Below, piece after piece: positions 49,761 through 59,329 of a DNA stretch of 64,000 nucleotides (its first letter is position 1; each line of letters opens with the position of its first letter). The position numbers were made by a program, and so were the translations under genes. The stretch comes from an uncultured Clostridia bacterium (GTDB lineage Bacteria > Bacillota > Clostridia > Oscillospirales > Acutalibacteraceae): contig CANRNI010000006.1 in assembly GCA_947631945.1 (NCBI GenBank), positions 1 to 64,000 of the forward strand, in the 5' to 3' direction. Below the pieces are notes generated by a model. The model had not been told where the DNA came from. It did not search any database and was given only the letters and a program-made list of their open reading frames with translations.

Positions 49761-51146
49761 TTATTCATTCGTCAGAGCCATTTTTTTGTTTGCCGACTTC
49801 ATTGTAAGTTTTAAGAAAACGGAGCTTAAAATGAGCGAGAATAATTCGGCTATCGGGAACGCGAACCACACAAGCTCGAGTCTGTTTGTTTTTGAGAGGA
49901 GCCACGCGGCCGGCAGCAAAACGAGAAGCTGACGGCATACGGACACTATCAGACTGTAAAACGGATTGCCTATGGCCTGACATACCGAACCGGCGATAAT
50001 GCAGAAGCCCGCGAGAGCGAAATGTATCGCTATTATTCTGAGAGCCGGAACGCCTATTGCGAGCATCGTCTCGGAAGCTTTAAAAAATGACAGCAGCACG
50101 TTCGGAATCGTTTCAAATATTATCGCGCCTATGAGCATAATGGTAATGGAAACAAATATTGTGATTTTAACGGTGCGTTTTACTCTGTCCGCCTTTTTAG
50201 CACCGAAATTATATGAAATTATCGGCACCATGCCGTTGTTAAGACCGAAAACGGGCATGAATATGAAGCTCTGAAGCTTGAAATACGCTCCGAAAACAGC
50301 CGTCGCGGTAGTGGTAAATGAGATAAGTATTTTATTCATTGCGAATGTCATAACGGAGCCTATCGACTGCATTACTATGGACGGGAAACCCACTTTGTAT
50401 ATCGCCCTGACTGTCGGGGTGTGCCAGCGTATCTTTTTAAGGCTTATATGAATTTCGGGGTTAAACTTTATGTTCATTATTATAGCCGCTATCGCCGCGA
50501 GTATCTGTCCCGCGACCGTGGCAACAGCCGCTCCCGCAACTTCAAGCTTTGGAAATCCTATCAGACCGAAAATAAGTATCGGGTCAAGTATTATATTTGT
50601 TACGGCTCCTATTATTTGCGTGACCATGGCAAGACTTGTTCTGCCGGTTGACTGCAAAAGCCTCTCAAAGCAAAATTGGCTGAATATTCCCACCGACGCG
50701 CCAAGGCATATCGACGCGTAATCCACACCGTAATTTACTATTTCTTCCACATCGGTTTGAGCGAGAAAGAACGGTCTTGAGAGGAAAATCCCGATAAGAG
50801 CGAACGCCACGGCGCAGCACAGCGACATAAAAATTCCTGTATTTGCGGCTCTGTCGGCGTCCTCCTGTTTTTTCGCCCCGAGAGAACGCGAAAGAAGCGC
50901 GTTTATTCCGACCGCCGTGCCTCCTCCGAAAGCAATCATAAGGTTTTGCAGAGGAAACGCGAGCGATACCGCGTTCAGCGCGTTTTCGCTTATATTTGAA
51001 ACAAACACGCTGTCTACTATATTGTAAAACGCCTGAAACAGCATGGAAATCATCATAGGCACAGCCATTGAGGCAAGAAGTCTGCCCTCCGGCATTACGC
51101 CCATTTTGTTTTCGCCGTATGTTTTTTCTGTTTTTTTGTTGCTCAT
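49761..51146 (-). CDS. MATE-family multidrug/toxin efflux transporter
   Basis: About 461 residues with twelve helices in two homologous halves: MPEGRLLASMAVPMMISMLF, NIVDSVFVSNISENALNAVS and FPLQNLMIAFGGGTAVG at the start of the first half. Members use Na+ or H+ to export cationic compounds; substrate unknown. The frame is open to 51191, but that extension is translated from a MITE-like element, so I choose ATG 51146 (MSNKKTEK). Its ribosome site is weak; ATG 51104 (MGVMPEG) is possible. The element lies only 30 bases upstream, so it must sit in or near the promoter. Confidence 0.85.
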   Translation of the reverse strand: MSNKKTEKTYGENKMGVMPEGRLLASMAVPMMISMLFQAFYNIVDSVFVSNISENALNAVSLAFPLQNLMIAFGGGTAVGINALLSRSLGAKKQEDADRAANTGIFMSLCCAVAFALIGIFLSRPFFLAQTDVEEIVNYGVDYASICLGASVGIFSQFCFERLLQSTGRTSLAMVTQIIGAVTNIILDPILIFGLIGFPKLEVAGAAVATVAGQILAAIAAIIMNIKFNPEIHISLKKIRWHTPTVRAIYKVGFPSIVMQSIGSVMTFAMNKILISFTTTATAVFGAYFKLQSFIFMPVFGLNNGMVPIISYNFGAKKADRVKRTVKITIFVSITIMLIGAIIFETIPNVLLSFFKASETMLAIGVPALRIIAIHFALAGFCIIAGSVCQAIGNPFYSLIVSVCRQLLVLLPAAWLLSKTNRLELVWFAFPIAELFSLILSSVFLKLTMKSANKKMALTNE

Positions 51147-51175
51147 AAAGTTTTTTCTCGTTCCCTTTTTTATTA

Positions 51176-51348
51176 AGGCAATACCGCACAATTAACGGCT
51201 ACCGCCTTTGCCGCACATCTGCACCGAGATTTTCCGTCATTTTTACCAAAAGTTCCTTGAAATACGTCAGTATTCCCGCGTCACTTTTGTCAATCTGACG
51301 AAAAATCTCTCGGCACATCTGCACGACAATAATTATGCGGTATTGCCT
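51176..51348. mobile_element. MITE-like palindromic element, family A, 173 bp
   Basis: Ends AGGCAATACCGCACAATTA and AGGCAATACCGCATAATTA, TA flanks at 51174-51175 and 51349-51350. Interior standard except GTATTCCCGCG. Immediately followed by the TTGTCAATTGTACA repeat and sits just upstream of the MATE gene. Confidence 0.85.
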
Positions 51349-51352
51349 TAAA

Positions 51353-51393
51353 AATTGTCAATTGTACATTGTACATTGTCAATTGTCAATTGT
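51353..51393. repeat. TTGACAATGTACAA repeat cluster
   Basis: AATTGTCAATTGTACATTGT followed by further copies. It borders a family A element on one side and the stop codon of the nucleotidyltransferase gene (51394) on the other. Confidence 0.65.
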
Positions 51394-52269
51394 TTACGCG
51401 TAAAGTCCTCTTTTAATCATATCGTTGATAGCGTCGGAAACGCTTTGTTTATCTTCCTTGTATGTAACTCCGTACCATTTGTCCTCCGCTGTAAGTACCC
51501 TGACCTTTTTTTCACCTTTTTCTATAAGCTCCGATACGACCGAGGGAAGATAATATTCCGATTTCGGTTCGTTTATTCTTGCCTCAAGAAAACGCCTGAA
51601 GCCACTCTCTATATAACCGAAAATATCGGGCTTAAAGCCCCAGAGATTCATCGAAACCACGGTATCGGGGTCTATCGCGACCCATGATTTGCCGTCGTCC
51701 TCGGTATATTTGCAGTCGGATATTTTAGTGCGCTCCGTAACGCTTTCCAAAATTCCGTCTTTCACTTCGCATATTCCTCTTGAAACGTAACCGTTTTCGG
51801 TAAGAGTGTTTTTAAGCCTGAAGCCCGTCATACAGTAGTCGGACGAATCCTTTATAAGCTCATCGTAAATTTTTTTAAACGCCGTTTTTCCGTAGTAATC
51901 GTCGGCGTTTACTATCGCGAAGGGTTCCCGCACCGCGTCCTTGCAGCAGAGAACGGCGTGAGCCGTTCCCCAAGGCTTTGTTCTTTCCGTAGGACAGACA
52001 AAACCCTCGGGCAGCATATCCGTTTCCTGATAAACGTACTCTGTTTTTATTCTCTTTTCGATTCTTTTGCCGATTGTTTCAATGAAATCATCGGCAATTT
52101 CATGCTTTATTACGAATACGATTTTTGTAAATCCCGCTTCAGCCGCGTCGTATGCGGAAAAATCAAGCAGTACGCGTCCGTCGTCCGTAATGGATTCCAT
52201 CTGTTTAAGGCCTCCGAAACGGCTGCCCATGCCTGCCGCCATAACCACAAGAGTTACGTCTTTTTTCAT
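51394..52269 (-). CDS. Sugar-phosphate nucleotidyltransferase-like protein
   Basis: A 291-residue NTP-transferase fold protein. The nucleotide-binding loop VVMAAGMGSRFGGLKQ lies at the N-terminus and the metal-binding IVNADDYYGK near residue 110; KPWGTAHAVLCCKD and WVAIDPDTVVSMNLWGFKP are consistent. Proteins of this type are annotated only generally; the sugar and nucleotide are unknown. The start is ATG 52269, with GGGGTCGGGG upstream; the frame continues 21 hydrophobic residues to 52332 without a ribosome site. Its C-terminus abuts the repeat cluster. Confidence 0.83.
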   Translation of the reverse strand: MKKDVTLVVMAAGMGSRFGGLKQMESITDDGRVLLDFSAYDAAEAGFTKIVFVIKHEIADDFIETIGKRIEKRIKTEYVYQETDMLPEGFVCPTERTKPWGTAHAVLCCKDAVREPFAIVNADDYYGKTAFKKIYDELIKDSSDYCMTGFRLKNTLTENGYVSRGICEVKDGILESVTERTKISDCKYTEDDGKSWVAIDPDTVVSMNLWGFKPDIFGYIESGFRRFLEARINEPKSEYYLPSVVSELIEKGEKKVRVLTAEDKWYGVTYKEDKQSVSDAINDMIKRGLYA

Positions 52270-52418
52270 AAATACCCCGACCCCCGATATTATTATTAAA
52301 TGCGCAAAAAACAACAGGTTAGAGTATAACATACGGCTGTATAAATATCAATAACACTTTTTAATATTTTTAGAGGACAAACCTTGCTGAATTTTGTAAA
52401 ATATTTTGTTTTTTATAT

Positions 52419-53978
52419 TTAGTGATCGTATCCGAAATTTTTGAAAATGCCGATTTTATGAATGTTTTCGATTATCCTTGAAGGCGTCGCGGAAATCATT
52501 CCGTACTTTGACGCGATATAATCCGCCGTTTTTCCGTGGATATACGCTCCCGCGCAAGCCGCGTCAAACGCGCTTTCCGTCTGCGGAACGAGTCCGGATA
52601 TAATACCTGTCAGAACATCTCCGCTTCCTCCTCTTGCCATACCCGCGTTGCCCGTTGTGTTGACGCATATTTTTCCTGTTTTATCTGCGATTACCGTATT
52701 CGCGCCCTTGAGAAGCAGAGTAACGCCGTATTTCAGCGCGAAGTCGGCGGCCGTTTCTATTCTGTTGTCCTGTATTTCACTTATCGGTTTGCCTGTTATT
52801 CTTGACATTTCTCCCGGGTGCGGCGTTAATATGATTTCACAGCCGTCTTTTTTATGCGTTAATATGTCCGCGTTTTCCGCTATACAGTTGATAGCGTCCG
52901 CATCGAGAATTACGACGCCCGACGCGTTCTTTATTATGTATTTCACGACCTGTTTTGTATCGGAAGAAACTCCTATGCCGCAGCCGACCGCTGTAACGTC
53001 GAAATTGCCGATTCCGCGTTTCAGTTCTTCGCAAAGCGATATCGAGCCGTTTACGCCCGATTTTAACGGCATCATCAAAGGCTCGGCGAGCTTTGCGGCC
53101 GCGACCGAGTAAATGCAATCGGGGAAAGCGGCAGTAACAAGACCTGCTCCTATTTCCACAGCCGCCCGATTGCACAGATAAACGCACCCCGTCATATTTC
53201 TGCTGCCGCATACCGTAAGAATTTTTCCGTAGTTTCCTTTATGACTGTCGTATTTTCTTTTCTTAATTTTTAAGAATATTTCATCATCTGTGGGAGCCGT
53301 GTATTTTTCTGAAAAAGCTTCCGTTACAGCGTTTTTTATGCCTATATCAATAATATGCGTACGTCCGCACATATCGGCGGAAGGCTTAAAAACATGGACT
53401 TTTTTATACGCTATCATCGAAAGGGTAACGTCCGTTTCAAAGCAGAGCCGTCCCGAATATTCGCCCTGTGCCGAAAGACCGCTCGGAATATCCACCGCGT
53501 ACTTTTTTGCGTCTTTATTTTTATTGGCCGTTAAAACGGCTTCGGCGGAATTACCTCCGAGTTCGCCTTTAAAGCCTATTCCGAATATCGCGTCAATGAT
53601 TATATCCGCTGAAGAAATATGAAAAAACGCCCTTTGGGTGTCTGTTTCCATATCGGTTATATCTATGGGATATTTTTTTGCAAGTTCGAGCATTTCGACG
53701 CATAACGCGTCCGTAATTTTACCGTGGACTGAAATAACGAATATATTTTTAAAACCGAGCGACCACATATGTCTTGCGATAACAAGACCGTCGCCGCCGT
53801 TTTTCCCTTTGCCGCAGAGGATTACCGTTTTTTTCGTTTCGCGACCGTCTTTATTTTCATTTGCTATAAATTCGGCGCATTTTGTTCCGGCGGCATCCAT
53901 CATATCTTTAAACGAAAAGCCGTCCTTGTTCGCCTTGCTTTCAGCTCTTTTCATATTTTCGGCTGTGAGTATATACAT
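52419..53978 (-). CDS. nnr: Bifunctional NAD(P)H-hydrate epimerase / ADP-dependent dehydratase
   Basis: Repairs hydrated NAD(P)H. Of 519 residues, the N-terminal YjeF_N epimerase domain (1-215) contains VILCGKGKNGGDGLVIARHM, ADIIIDAIFGIGFKG and AVDIPSGLSA. The C-terminal ribokinase-like dehydratase domain (225-519) contains YDSHKGNYGKILTVCGSRNM, ILTPHPGEMSRI and NTTGNAGMARGGSGDVLTGI. Both domains are complete. ATG 53978 after AGGAGA. No operon partner; a MITE-like element lies upstream. Confidence 0.95.
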   Translation of the reverse strand: MYILTAENMKRAESKANKDGFSFKDMMDAAGTKCAEFIANENKDGRETKKTVILCGKGKNGGDGLVIARHMWSLGFKNIFVISVHGKITDALCVEMLELAKKYPIDITDMETDTQRAFFHISSADIIIDAIFGIGFKGELGGNSAEAVLTANKNKDAKKYAVDIPSGLSAQGEYSGRLCFETDVTLSMIAYKKVHVFKPSADMCGRTHIIDIGIKNAVTEAFSEKYTAPTDDEIFLKIKKRKYDSHKGNYGKILTVCGSRNMTGCVYLCNRAAVEIGAGLVTAAFPDCIYSVAAAKLAEPLMMPLKSGVNGSISLCEELKRGIGNFDVTAVGCGIGVSSDTKQVVKYIIKNASGVVILDADAINCIAENADILTHKKDGCEIILTPHPGEMSRITGKPISEIQDNRIETAADFALKYGVTLLLKGANTVIADKTGKICVNTTGNAGMARGGSGDVLTGIISGLVPQTESAFDAACAGAYIHGKTADYIASKYGMISATPSRIIENIHKIGIFKNFGYDH

Positions 53979-54034
53979 ATCTGTCTGTCTCCTATTTAAA
54001 GCGGTACAAATATTATATCACATATAAAGTACTT

Positions 54035-54309
54035 AGGCAATACCGCACAATTAACGGCTACCGCCTTTGCCGCGCATCTGCACCGAGATTTTACGTCATT
54101 TTTGCCAAAAGCTCCCCCAATACGTCAGTATTCCTGCGTCTCGTCGTCGCGGACTGCGTATCATTCGTTTTCGCCTACGGCGAAAAGCTCATTCACTCCG
54201 TCGCTCCTCCTCTCCCAAAAAGTCTAACGACTTTTCGGGAACCCCGAATGTCAATCTGACGAAAAATCTCTCGGCACATATGCACGACAATAATTATGCG
54301 GTATTGCCT
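54035..54309. mobile_element. MITE-like element, family A, with an internal insert (275 bp)
   Basis: Both ends and half of the interior match the 173-bp form, but about 102 extra bases lie between CCTGCGTC and TGTCAATCTGACG. The insert includes TTTTCGCCTACGGCGAAAAG, a hairpin, and AAAGTC/GACTTT. CTTGAAATAC has become CCCCCAATAC. The flanking pairs are TT rather than TA. Confidence 0.75.
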
Positions 54310-54367
54310 TTACGCCATACATATACGGTAAAAATATTTTTAAGTCAAAACTTTGTCTTTACCTGTC

Positions 54368-54396
54368 TTGACAAATCGCCGCTTCGGGCGTATATT
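54368..54396 (+). promoter_or_regulatory. Promoter of uxuA
   Basis: TTGACA, 17 bases, TATATT. The -10 overlaps the start of a perfect palindrome. Confidence 0.65.
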
Positions 54397-54409
54397 ATTC
54401 ATGAATAAT
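54394..54409. promoter_or_regulatory. Palindromic operator candidate at the uxuA promoter
   Basis: ATTATTCATGAATAAT, a perfect 16-base palindrome covering the end of the -10 and the expected transcription start. A repressor of the GntR or LacI kind, as often controls hexuronate genes, could bind; no such gene is in the window. Confidence 0.5.
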
Positions 54410-54444
54410 TTACAATATAATTAATAAGGCAAAGGATTGATTAT

Positions 54445-55509
54445 ATGAAGCTTTCATTTCGCTGGTACGGCAAGGACGATAAAATTACGCTTGAACATAT
54501 AAGGCAGATTCCCGGAATGTATTCGGTAGTTACCGCCGTTTACGATGTACCCGTCGGAGAGGTATGGAGCCGCGAAAGCATTGCGGAGCTAAAAAAAATG
54601 ACTGAGGACAGCGGGCTTAAATTTGAGGTCATAGAGAGCGTTCCCGTTCACGAGGACATAAAGCTCGGTAAGCCTACGCGCGACAGATATATTGAAAACT
54701 ACTGCGAAAATGTAAGACGTTTGGGCGAAGCGGGAGTTAAGTGCATATGCTATAACTTTATGCCCGTTTTTGACTGGACGAGGACGCAGCTTGACCATGT
54801 GAACCCCGACGGCTCGACATCTCTTGTATATTATCAGGAGCAGGTCGATAAGGTAGACCCTCTCAAAAGCGATTCCGACCTTACGCTACCCGGCTGGGAC
54901 GCGAGCTATACGCGCGCCGAGCTTGCCGACGTGGTGGCGGAATACAACTCGATGACGGAGGACGAGCTATGGGACAACGTAAAATATTTTCTTGAAAGAG
55001 TTATCCCTGTCGCCGCCGAGTACGACGTTAACATGGCGATTCACGAGGACGACCCGTGCTGGAGCATTTTCGGTCTGCCGAGGATAATCACGGACGAAAA
55101 AAATCTTGATAAATTTTTAAGCCTTGTGGACGACACTCACAACGGAATTACTCTCTGCGTTGGTTCTCTCGGCTGTTCTCCAAAAAACGACGTTGTAAAA
55201 ATGGCGGCAAAATACGCGAAAATGGGCAGAATACATTTCGCGCATATGAGAAACGTCGCCATACTCGAAAACGGCTTTGAGGAAAGAGCGCATCTTTCCT
55301 CGTGCGGAAGCATAGATATGTACGCCGTTATGAAGGCTCTTTACGATAACGGCTTTGACGGTTATGTGCGTCCCGACCACGGCAGAATGATATGGGGCGA
55401 AACGGGCAGACCCGGTTACGGCCTTTATGACAGGGCGCTCGGAGCGGCTTATCTCAACGGTCTTTGGGAAGCGATTGAAAAAGCGGCCCGTAATTCCGCC
55501 GCAAAATAG
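54445..55509 (+). CDS. uxuA: D-mannonate dehydratase
   Basis: Converts D-mannonate to 2-keto-3-deoxygluconate in glucuronate breakdown. The 354 residues fit Uxu[21 protein letters not shown] at the N-terminus, [42 protein letters not shown] and [11 protein letters not shown]. The metal ligands lie in those His/Cys/Asp segments. ATG 54445 after AAAGGATTG. No other uronate gene is near; instead the SufC-like ATPase gene follows 30 bases downstream, an odd pairing. Confidence 0.92.
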   Translation: MKLSFRWYGKDDKITLEHIRQIPGMYSVVTAVYDVPVGEVWSRESIAELKKMTEDSGLKFEVIESVPVHEDIKLGKPTRDRYIENYCENVRRLGEAGVKCICYNFMPVFDWTRTQLDHVNPDGSTSLVYYQEQVDKVDPLKSDSDLTLPGWDASYTRAELADVVAEYNSMTEDELWDNVKYFLERVIPVAAEYDVNMAIHEDDPCWSIFGLPRIITDEKNLDKFLSLVDDTHNGITLCVGSLGCSPKNDVVKMAAKYAKMGRIHFAHMRNVAILENGFEERAHLSSCGSIDMYAVMKALYDNGFDGYVRPDHGRMIWGETGRPGYGLYDRALGAAYLNGLWEAIEKAARNSAAK

Positions 55510-55539
55510 ACCAACATAAAGTTACAAGGAGAAAAGCTT

Positions 55540-56268
55540 ATGCTTGAAATTAAAAACCTGAGCTTTACCGTTGAAAACGGAAATACGGAAACGGGAATCG
55601 TCAACGATATAAGCATGACCGTGCCGGACGGCAGGCTCATAGTTATAACGGGTCCCAACGGCGGCGGAAAATCAACGCTGGCGCGTCTTATAATGGGAAT
55701 CGAAAAACCTACGGGCGGACAAATCATTTTCAATAACGAGGATATAACGAATCTGTCTATATCAGAAAGAGCGAAAAAGGGGATAGGTTACGCCTTTCAG
55801 CAGCCGCCGAGGTTCAAGGGACTAACTGTGCGCCGTCTTTTAAGCCTTGCTCACGGCAGCGAGCTGCCCGAGGACAGATGCTGTTCCTATCTTACAAAGG
55901 TAGGGCTTTGTTCACAGGATTACCTTAACCGCGAGGTCGATTCCTCGCTTTCGGGCGGAGAGGTTAAGAGAATCGAAATCGCCACGCTGATGGCGCGCGA
56001 GCTTTTACTCGCGATTTACGACGAGCCGGAGGCGGGAATAGATTTATGGAGCTTTACAATGCTCGTAGACAGCTTTAAAAGCATGATGGCGGACAGAAAA
56101 GAAAGCGTGGTTATAATATCGCATCAGGAAAGAATTATGAAATTGGCCGATGAGATAATAATAATCGCGGACGGTAAAATCCGCGCACAGGGCTCTCGGG
56201 ACGAGATATTCCCCAAGCTTATGGGCGAATTTGACAACGCCTGCAAATTCAGAGAACAGAGCGTGTAA
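55540..56268 (+). CDS. smsC: SufC-like ATPase of a minimal SUF (SMS) system
   Basis: A 242-residue SufC-family ABC ATPase for Fe-S cluster assembly, soluble. Walker A GPNGGGKSTLARLIMG near residue 38, signature SSLSGGEVKRIEIATL, Walker B LAIYDEPEAGIDLW (SufC-type DEPEAGID) and IISHQERI are all clear. AAGGAG precedes ATG 55540. It is followed 39 bases later by a single SufB/D-type protein; with no SufS, SufU or SufD, this looks like the SUF-like minimal system rather than the full Suf operon. Confidence 0.85.
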   Translation: MLEIKNLSFTVENGNTETGIVNDISMTVPDGRLIVITGPNGGGKSTLARLIMGIEKPTGGQIIFNNEDITNLSISERAKKGIGYAFQQPPRFKGLTVRRLLSLAHGSELPEDRCCSYLTKVGLCSQDYLNREVDSSLSGGEVKRIEIATLMARELLLAIYDEPEAGIDLWSFTMLVDSFKSMMADRKESVVIISHQERIMKLADEIIIIADGKIRAQGSRDEIFPKLMGEFDNACKFREQSV

Positions 56269-56307
56269 AGCGTGTAATATATTTTAAGGAGAGGAACGGT
56301 TGCAATA

Positions 56308-57228
56308 ATGGATAAAACAGATTACTCCATGCTCGGAAAAATTGCCGGTATGAGTTCTATCCCGTCGGTGGGCGCGTATAACATAAGAAAAAACGGCGTA
56401 GGAATAGAAAGACGTTCCACGGAGAATATAGAGATAACTCCAAAAAAGGATAATCCCGGAATAGACATAAGGATAAAGCCCGGCACAAAGGCGGAAAAGG
56501 TGCATATACCCGTTATAATTACCGAGGAGGGCGTCAACGACCTTGTTTACAACGATTTTTATATCGGAGAGGGCGCGGACGTTGAGATAGTCGCGGGCTG
56601 CGGCATACACAATTCGGGCTGCAAGACCAGCGAGCACGACGGTATTCACAGGTTTTTTATAGGCAGAAACGCTAAGGTACGCTATGTAGAAAAGCATTAC
56701 GGCGAGGGCGAGGGTACGGGAAAACGCATTTTGAACCCGACGACGCAGGTATATATGCAGGAAAATTCCTACTGCGAAATGGAAACGGTGCAGATAAAGG
56801 GCGTTGATTCCACGGTACGCGAAACGACGGCCGAGCTTGCCGAGGGCGCGAAATTCGTGGTATTGGAAAAGCTTATGACACACGGCAGTCAGAAGGCGCA
56901 GTCGAATATGACGGTAAATCTTAACGGGAGCGATTCTTCGGCGCAGATAGTATCGCGCTCCGTTGCGAAGGATACGTCCGAGCAGGTATTTAAGCCGACG
57001 GCGGTCGGCAACGCTTACTGCAAGGCTCACGTTCAATGCGATTCGATTATAATGGACGGCGCGAAAATAAGCTCCGTTCCGGCGATAACCGCGAACAACG
57101 CCGACGCGCATATAGTTCACGAAGCCGCCATAGGCAGAATAAACAATGACCAGCTTTTAAAGCTTATGACGTTCGGAATGAACGAGCAGGAAGCGGAGGA
57201 CGTTATTATTCAGGGCTTTTTGTCATAA
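56308..57228 (+). CDS. smsB: SufB/D-like scaffold protein of a minimal SUF (SMS) system
   Basis: A 306-residue SufBD-core beta-helix protein, shorter than SufB (~470) because the N-terminal helical domain is absent. Typical segments: VYMQENSYCEMETVQIKGVD, the acid-rich strand repeats, FKPTAVGNAYCKAHVQCDS and the C-terminal PAITANNADAHIVHEAAIGR followed by MTFGMNEQEAEDVIIQGFLS. The conserved Cys, His and Glu that could ligate a nascent cluster are present there. ATG 56308; GGAGAGGA upstream. A homodimer would bind two SmsC. A terminator follows. Confidence 0.83.
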   Translation: MDKTDYSMLGKIAGMSSIPSVGAYNIRKNGVGIERRSTENIEITPKKDNPGIDIRIKPGTKAEKVHIPVIITEEGVNDLVYNDFYIGEGADVEIVAGCGIHNSGCKTSEHDGIHRFFIGRNAKVRYVEKHYGEGEGTGKRILNPTTQVYMQENSYCEMETVQIKGVDSTVRETTAELAEGAKFVVLEKLMTHGSQKAQSNMTVNLNGSDSSAQIVSRSVAKDTSEQVFKPTAVGNAYCKAHVQCDSIIMDGAKISSVPAITANNADAHIVHEAAIGRINNDQLLKLMTFGMNEQEAEDVIIQGFLS

Positions 57229-57251
57229 TTTTTATACGGTATATAATTTTT

Positions 57252-57297
57252 GCGGGGCTGAGAGAATAAATCTCTCGGTCCCGCGTAAATTTTTTTA
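57252..57297 (+). terminator. Terminator after smsB
   Basis: GCGGGGCTGAGAGA, ATAAAT loop, CTCTCGGTCCCGC, then GTAAATTTTTTT. It lies between the convergent smsB and secreted-protein genes. Confidence 0.85.
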
Positions 57298-57320
57298 ATG
57301 ATTACATCTATTTTCCGATA

Positions 57321-59285
57321 TTATTCTACAACTTGCAGAAGCTGCGCCACCGCGTCCATTAAAGCTCTGAATTTCGCAAGCAGATTGTTGAGCCACGCAA
57401 GGAAGCTTGAGAAGAAATCGGAATTATTATCGCCCTGATTGCCCTGATTGCCGGGATTCTCCGAGGGAATATCATACACGACTTTTGCTTCCGCAGTCAT
57501 GTTGAAATCGGGCATTGTGAACGTTATATGTTCGGGGTCGGTCAAATCAAGGTTATCGGGAGTAAATTCCTCGCCTGCATCGTTGAGGAACGTCCATTTG
57601 ATTTCCTTTATGTCATATACATGAAGAGTAGAAGCAGTTAGATTTACCTTATCTTCGTATAATTTCGATGTTCTTTTAAGCGAGGGAGAACCTGCCGAGA
57701 AGCATTCGATAAGGTCAATATTCCAGTATTTGCGTACCGTTACTTCTTTTTCGAGAACCGCATCGTTAAGAGTAAAGGGATCGTCCTCTATGGGTTTATA
57801 AACAGCCTTTAAGGTATAAACAAATGTGCCGCTCTTTTCGGGCTTGGGCTCCCATTCAAAATAATCTTCATATTTTATGTTTTCATATAAGAGCGTTCCG
57901 TCCACATAAATATCAAAAGTACCCTGCGGTTTATATAAGCCCTCGTTGCCCGTTTTTGTAATACGGTAACGTTTTTCGCCTACTATATCGGGAGTAAATG
58001 TTATTTCGGCCGGGTCGATTATAACTTTGGCATATGAATATCCGCTGTCATAATTAGCTCTTCTTCCATCCATACCGGGATTGACTTTAACTCTTACTCT
58101 GTATACGCCGGGGTTGGACTGGTTATTTTCAATATTATCCGTTCCGTAAAATCCTGTTCCCAAAACCTCGCCGATTCTGTATTCGCCGCAGTTTGCCGTT
58201 TTATTCAGAAGCTCCGTTTTCGCTGCCGTGAGAACGTCGGGAGTTCCCGCAGCTATATGGACCTCCGGCTCGGTGAGTTCGCCGTTTTCGTCAACGAACT
58301 GCGAGGGTATTTTTGCCGAAGGATAGGAAGCATTCATTCCTACGTATATGCTTGTTTTCGGCAGCGATTCGTCGGCGGGCTTGAAAACAACCTCTATCGC
58401 GTTTGCGCCGTTGCTTGATGCTGTTTTATCGGGATCGCCGATTTTTAAAACCTGTTCGGGATTCGCAATCTCAAACGTTCCGTCAACAACCGCCTTTCCG
58501 CCTTTAACGGTAAGCTCGCTTGCCGTAACCTGTTGTCCTCTTTCCACCACAATATCGTCTATTACGGGAAATTCCGTAATTTCGGTATATTCTTCATCTT
58601 CAAGACCTGTTACTCCGACATAAATATAGAAAACCGGAGTACTGCCGACCTCACTCATATAAGATTTGCTGGTCGGCGTCGCGATAGCCGGACAATAGCC
58701 GCCGTGCTCCGTTAATTGAACAGATGTGGTAAACCATTTTATATCAAAATTACTTGAGGACATTTTGACGCCGCCGTTAACGCCCGTAAAATCGGCCGTG
58801 CCTGTGATTTTTGAAAGTCCCAAATATTTTCCGGATTCGATTGACGAAGCGGTAAAATTTTTTGCGCTGCTTCCCTCATAAAACGTCGCGGGCGCGACAA
58901 CCGCTTTAACAGGGAAATTTATTCCGGTTATTTCGGAATACGCCTCTGCGTCGTCAGGTACAAATTTTATACTTGTACCCCAAGTCTCGGAAGCATACAT
59001 AGCACTACTTGATTTTACGGTAAATTCAAAATGTCCGGGTATAACCTTACCTGCGGGAGAGCCGTCTGTCGTTACCGTGCCGCCCTCAAGAGTAACTACA
59101 TCGCCGAACGCTTCACGAACACGGGGCGTGCCGACCTGAACGGGGTATCTTAAAATGTTGTTTTCGGTGAGCTTCATTTGCGTTACTTCCGCTTCCGCAA
59201 AGGACATTACCGCGAGTGAGCCCGACAGCATTATGATTGCTAAGATAATGCTTAAAATGCGATTACTTAAACTTTTTGTTTTCAT
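57321..59285 (-). CDS. Secreted beta-rich protein with amphipathic C-terminal helix
   Basis: A 654-residue exported protein; signal peptide 1-30 (basic start, ILSIILAIIMLSGSLAVMSF). The body looks like a chain of Ig-like or MBG-like beta modules (YDSGYSYAKVIIDPAEITFT, FVYTLKAVYKP, VTVRKYWNID), with no catalytic motif. A Gly/Asn/Gln linker (NPGNQGNQGDNN) leads to a C-terminal amphipathic helix (DFFSSFLAWLNNLLAKFRAL) in the same place as the tails of the other secreted proteins here, but without cysteines. No LPXTG. Function unknown; a structural or adhesive surface role is plausible. ATG 59285 follows AAAGGAG. Confidence 0.75.
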   Translation of the reverse strand: MKTKSLSNRILSIILAIIMLSGSLAVMSFAEAEVTQMKLTENNILRYPVQVGTPRVREAFGDVVTLEGGTVTTDGSPAGKVIPGHFEFTVKSSSAMYASETWGTSIKFVPDDAEAYSEITGINFPVKAVVAPATFYEGSSAKNFTASSIESGKYLGLSKITGTADFTGVNGGVKMSSSNFDIKWFTTSVQLTEHGGYCPAIATPTSKSYMSEVGSTPVFYIYVGVTGLEDEEYTEITEFPVIDDIVVERGQQVTASELTVKGGKAVVDGTFEIANPEQVLKIGDPDKTASSNGANAIEVVFKPADESLPKTSIYVGMNASYPSAKIPSQFVDENGELTEPEVHIAAGTPDVLTAAKTELLNKTANCGEYRIGEVLGTGFYGTDNIENNQSNPGVYRVRVKVNPGMDGRRANYDSGYSYAKVIIDPAEITFTPDIVGEKRYRITKTGNEGLYKPQGTFDIYVDGTLLYENIKYEDYFEWEPKPEKSGTFVYTLKAVYKPIEDDPFTLNDAVLEKEVTVRKYWNIDLIECFSAGSPSLKRTSKLYEDKVNLTASTLHVYDIKEIKWTFLNDAGEEFTPDNLDLTDPEHITFTMPDFNMTAEAKVVYDIPSENPGNQGNQGDNNSDFFSSFLAWLNNLLAKFRALMDAVAQLLQVVE

Positions 59286-59329
59286 CTTAAAACTCCTTTT
59301 ATATTATTTGTATAAGGACTTCTCTTTAA

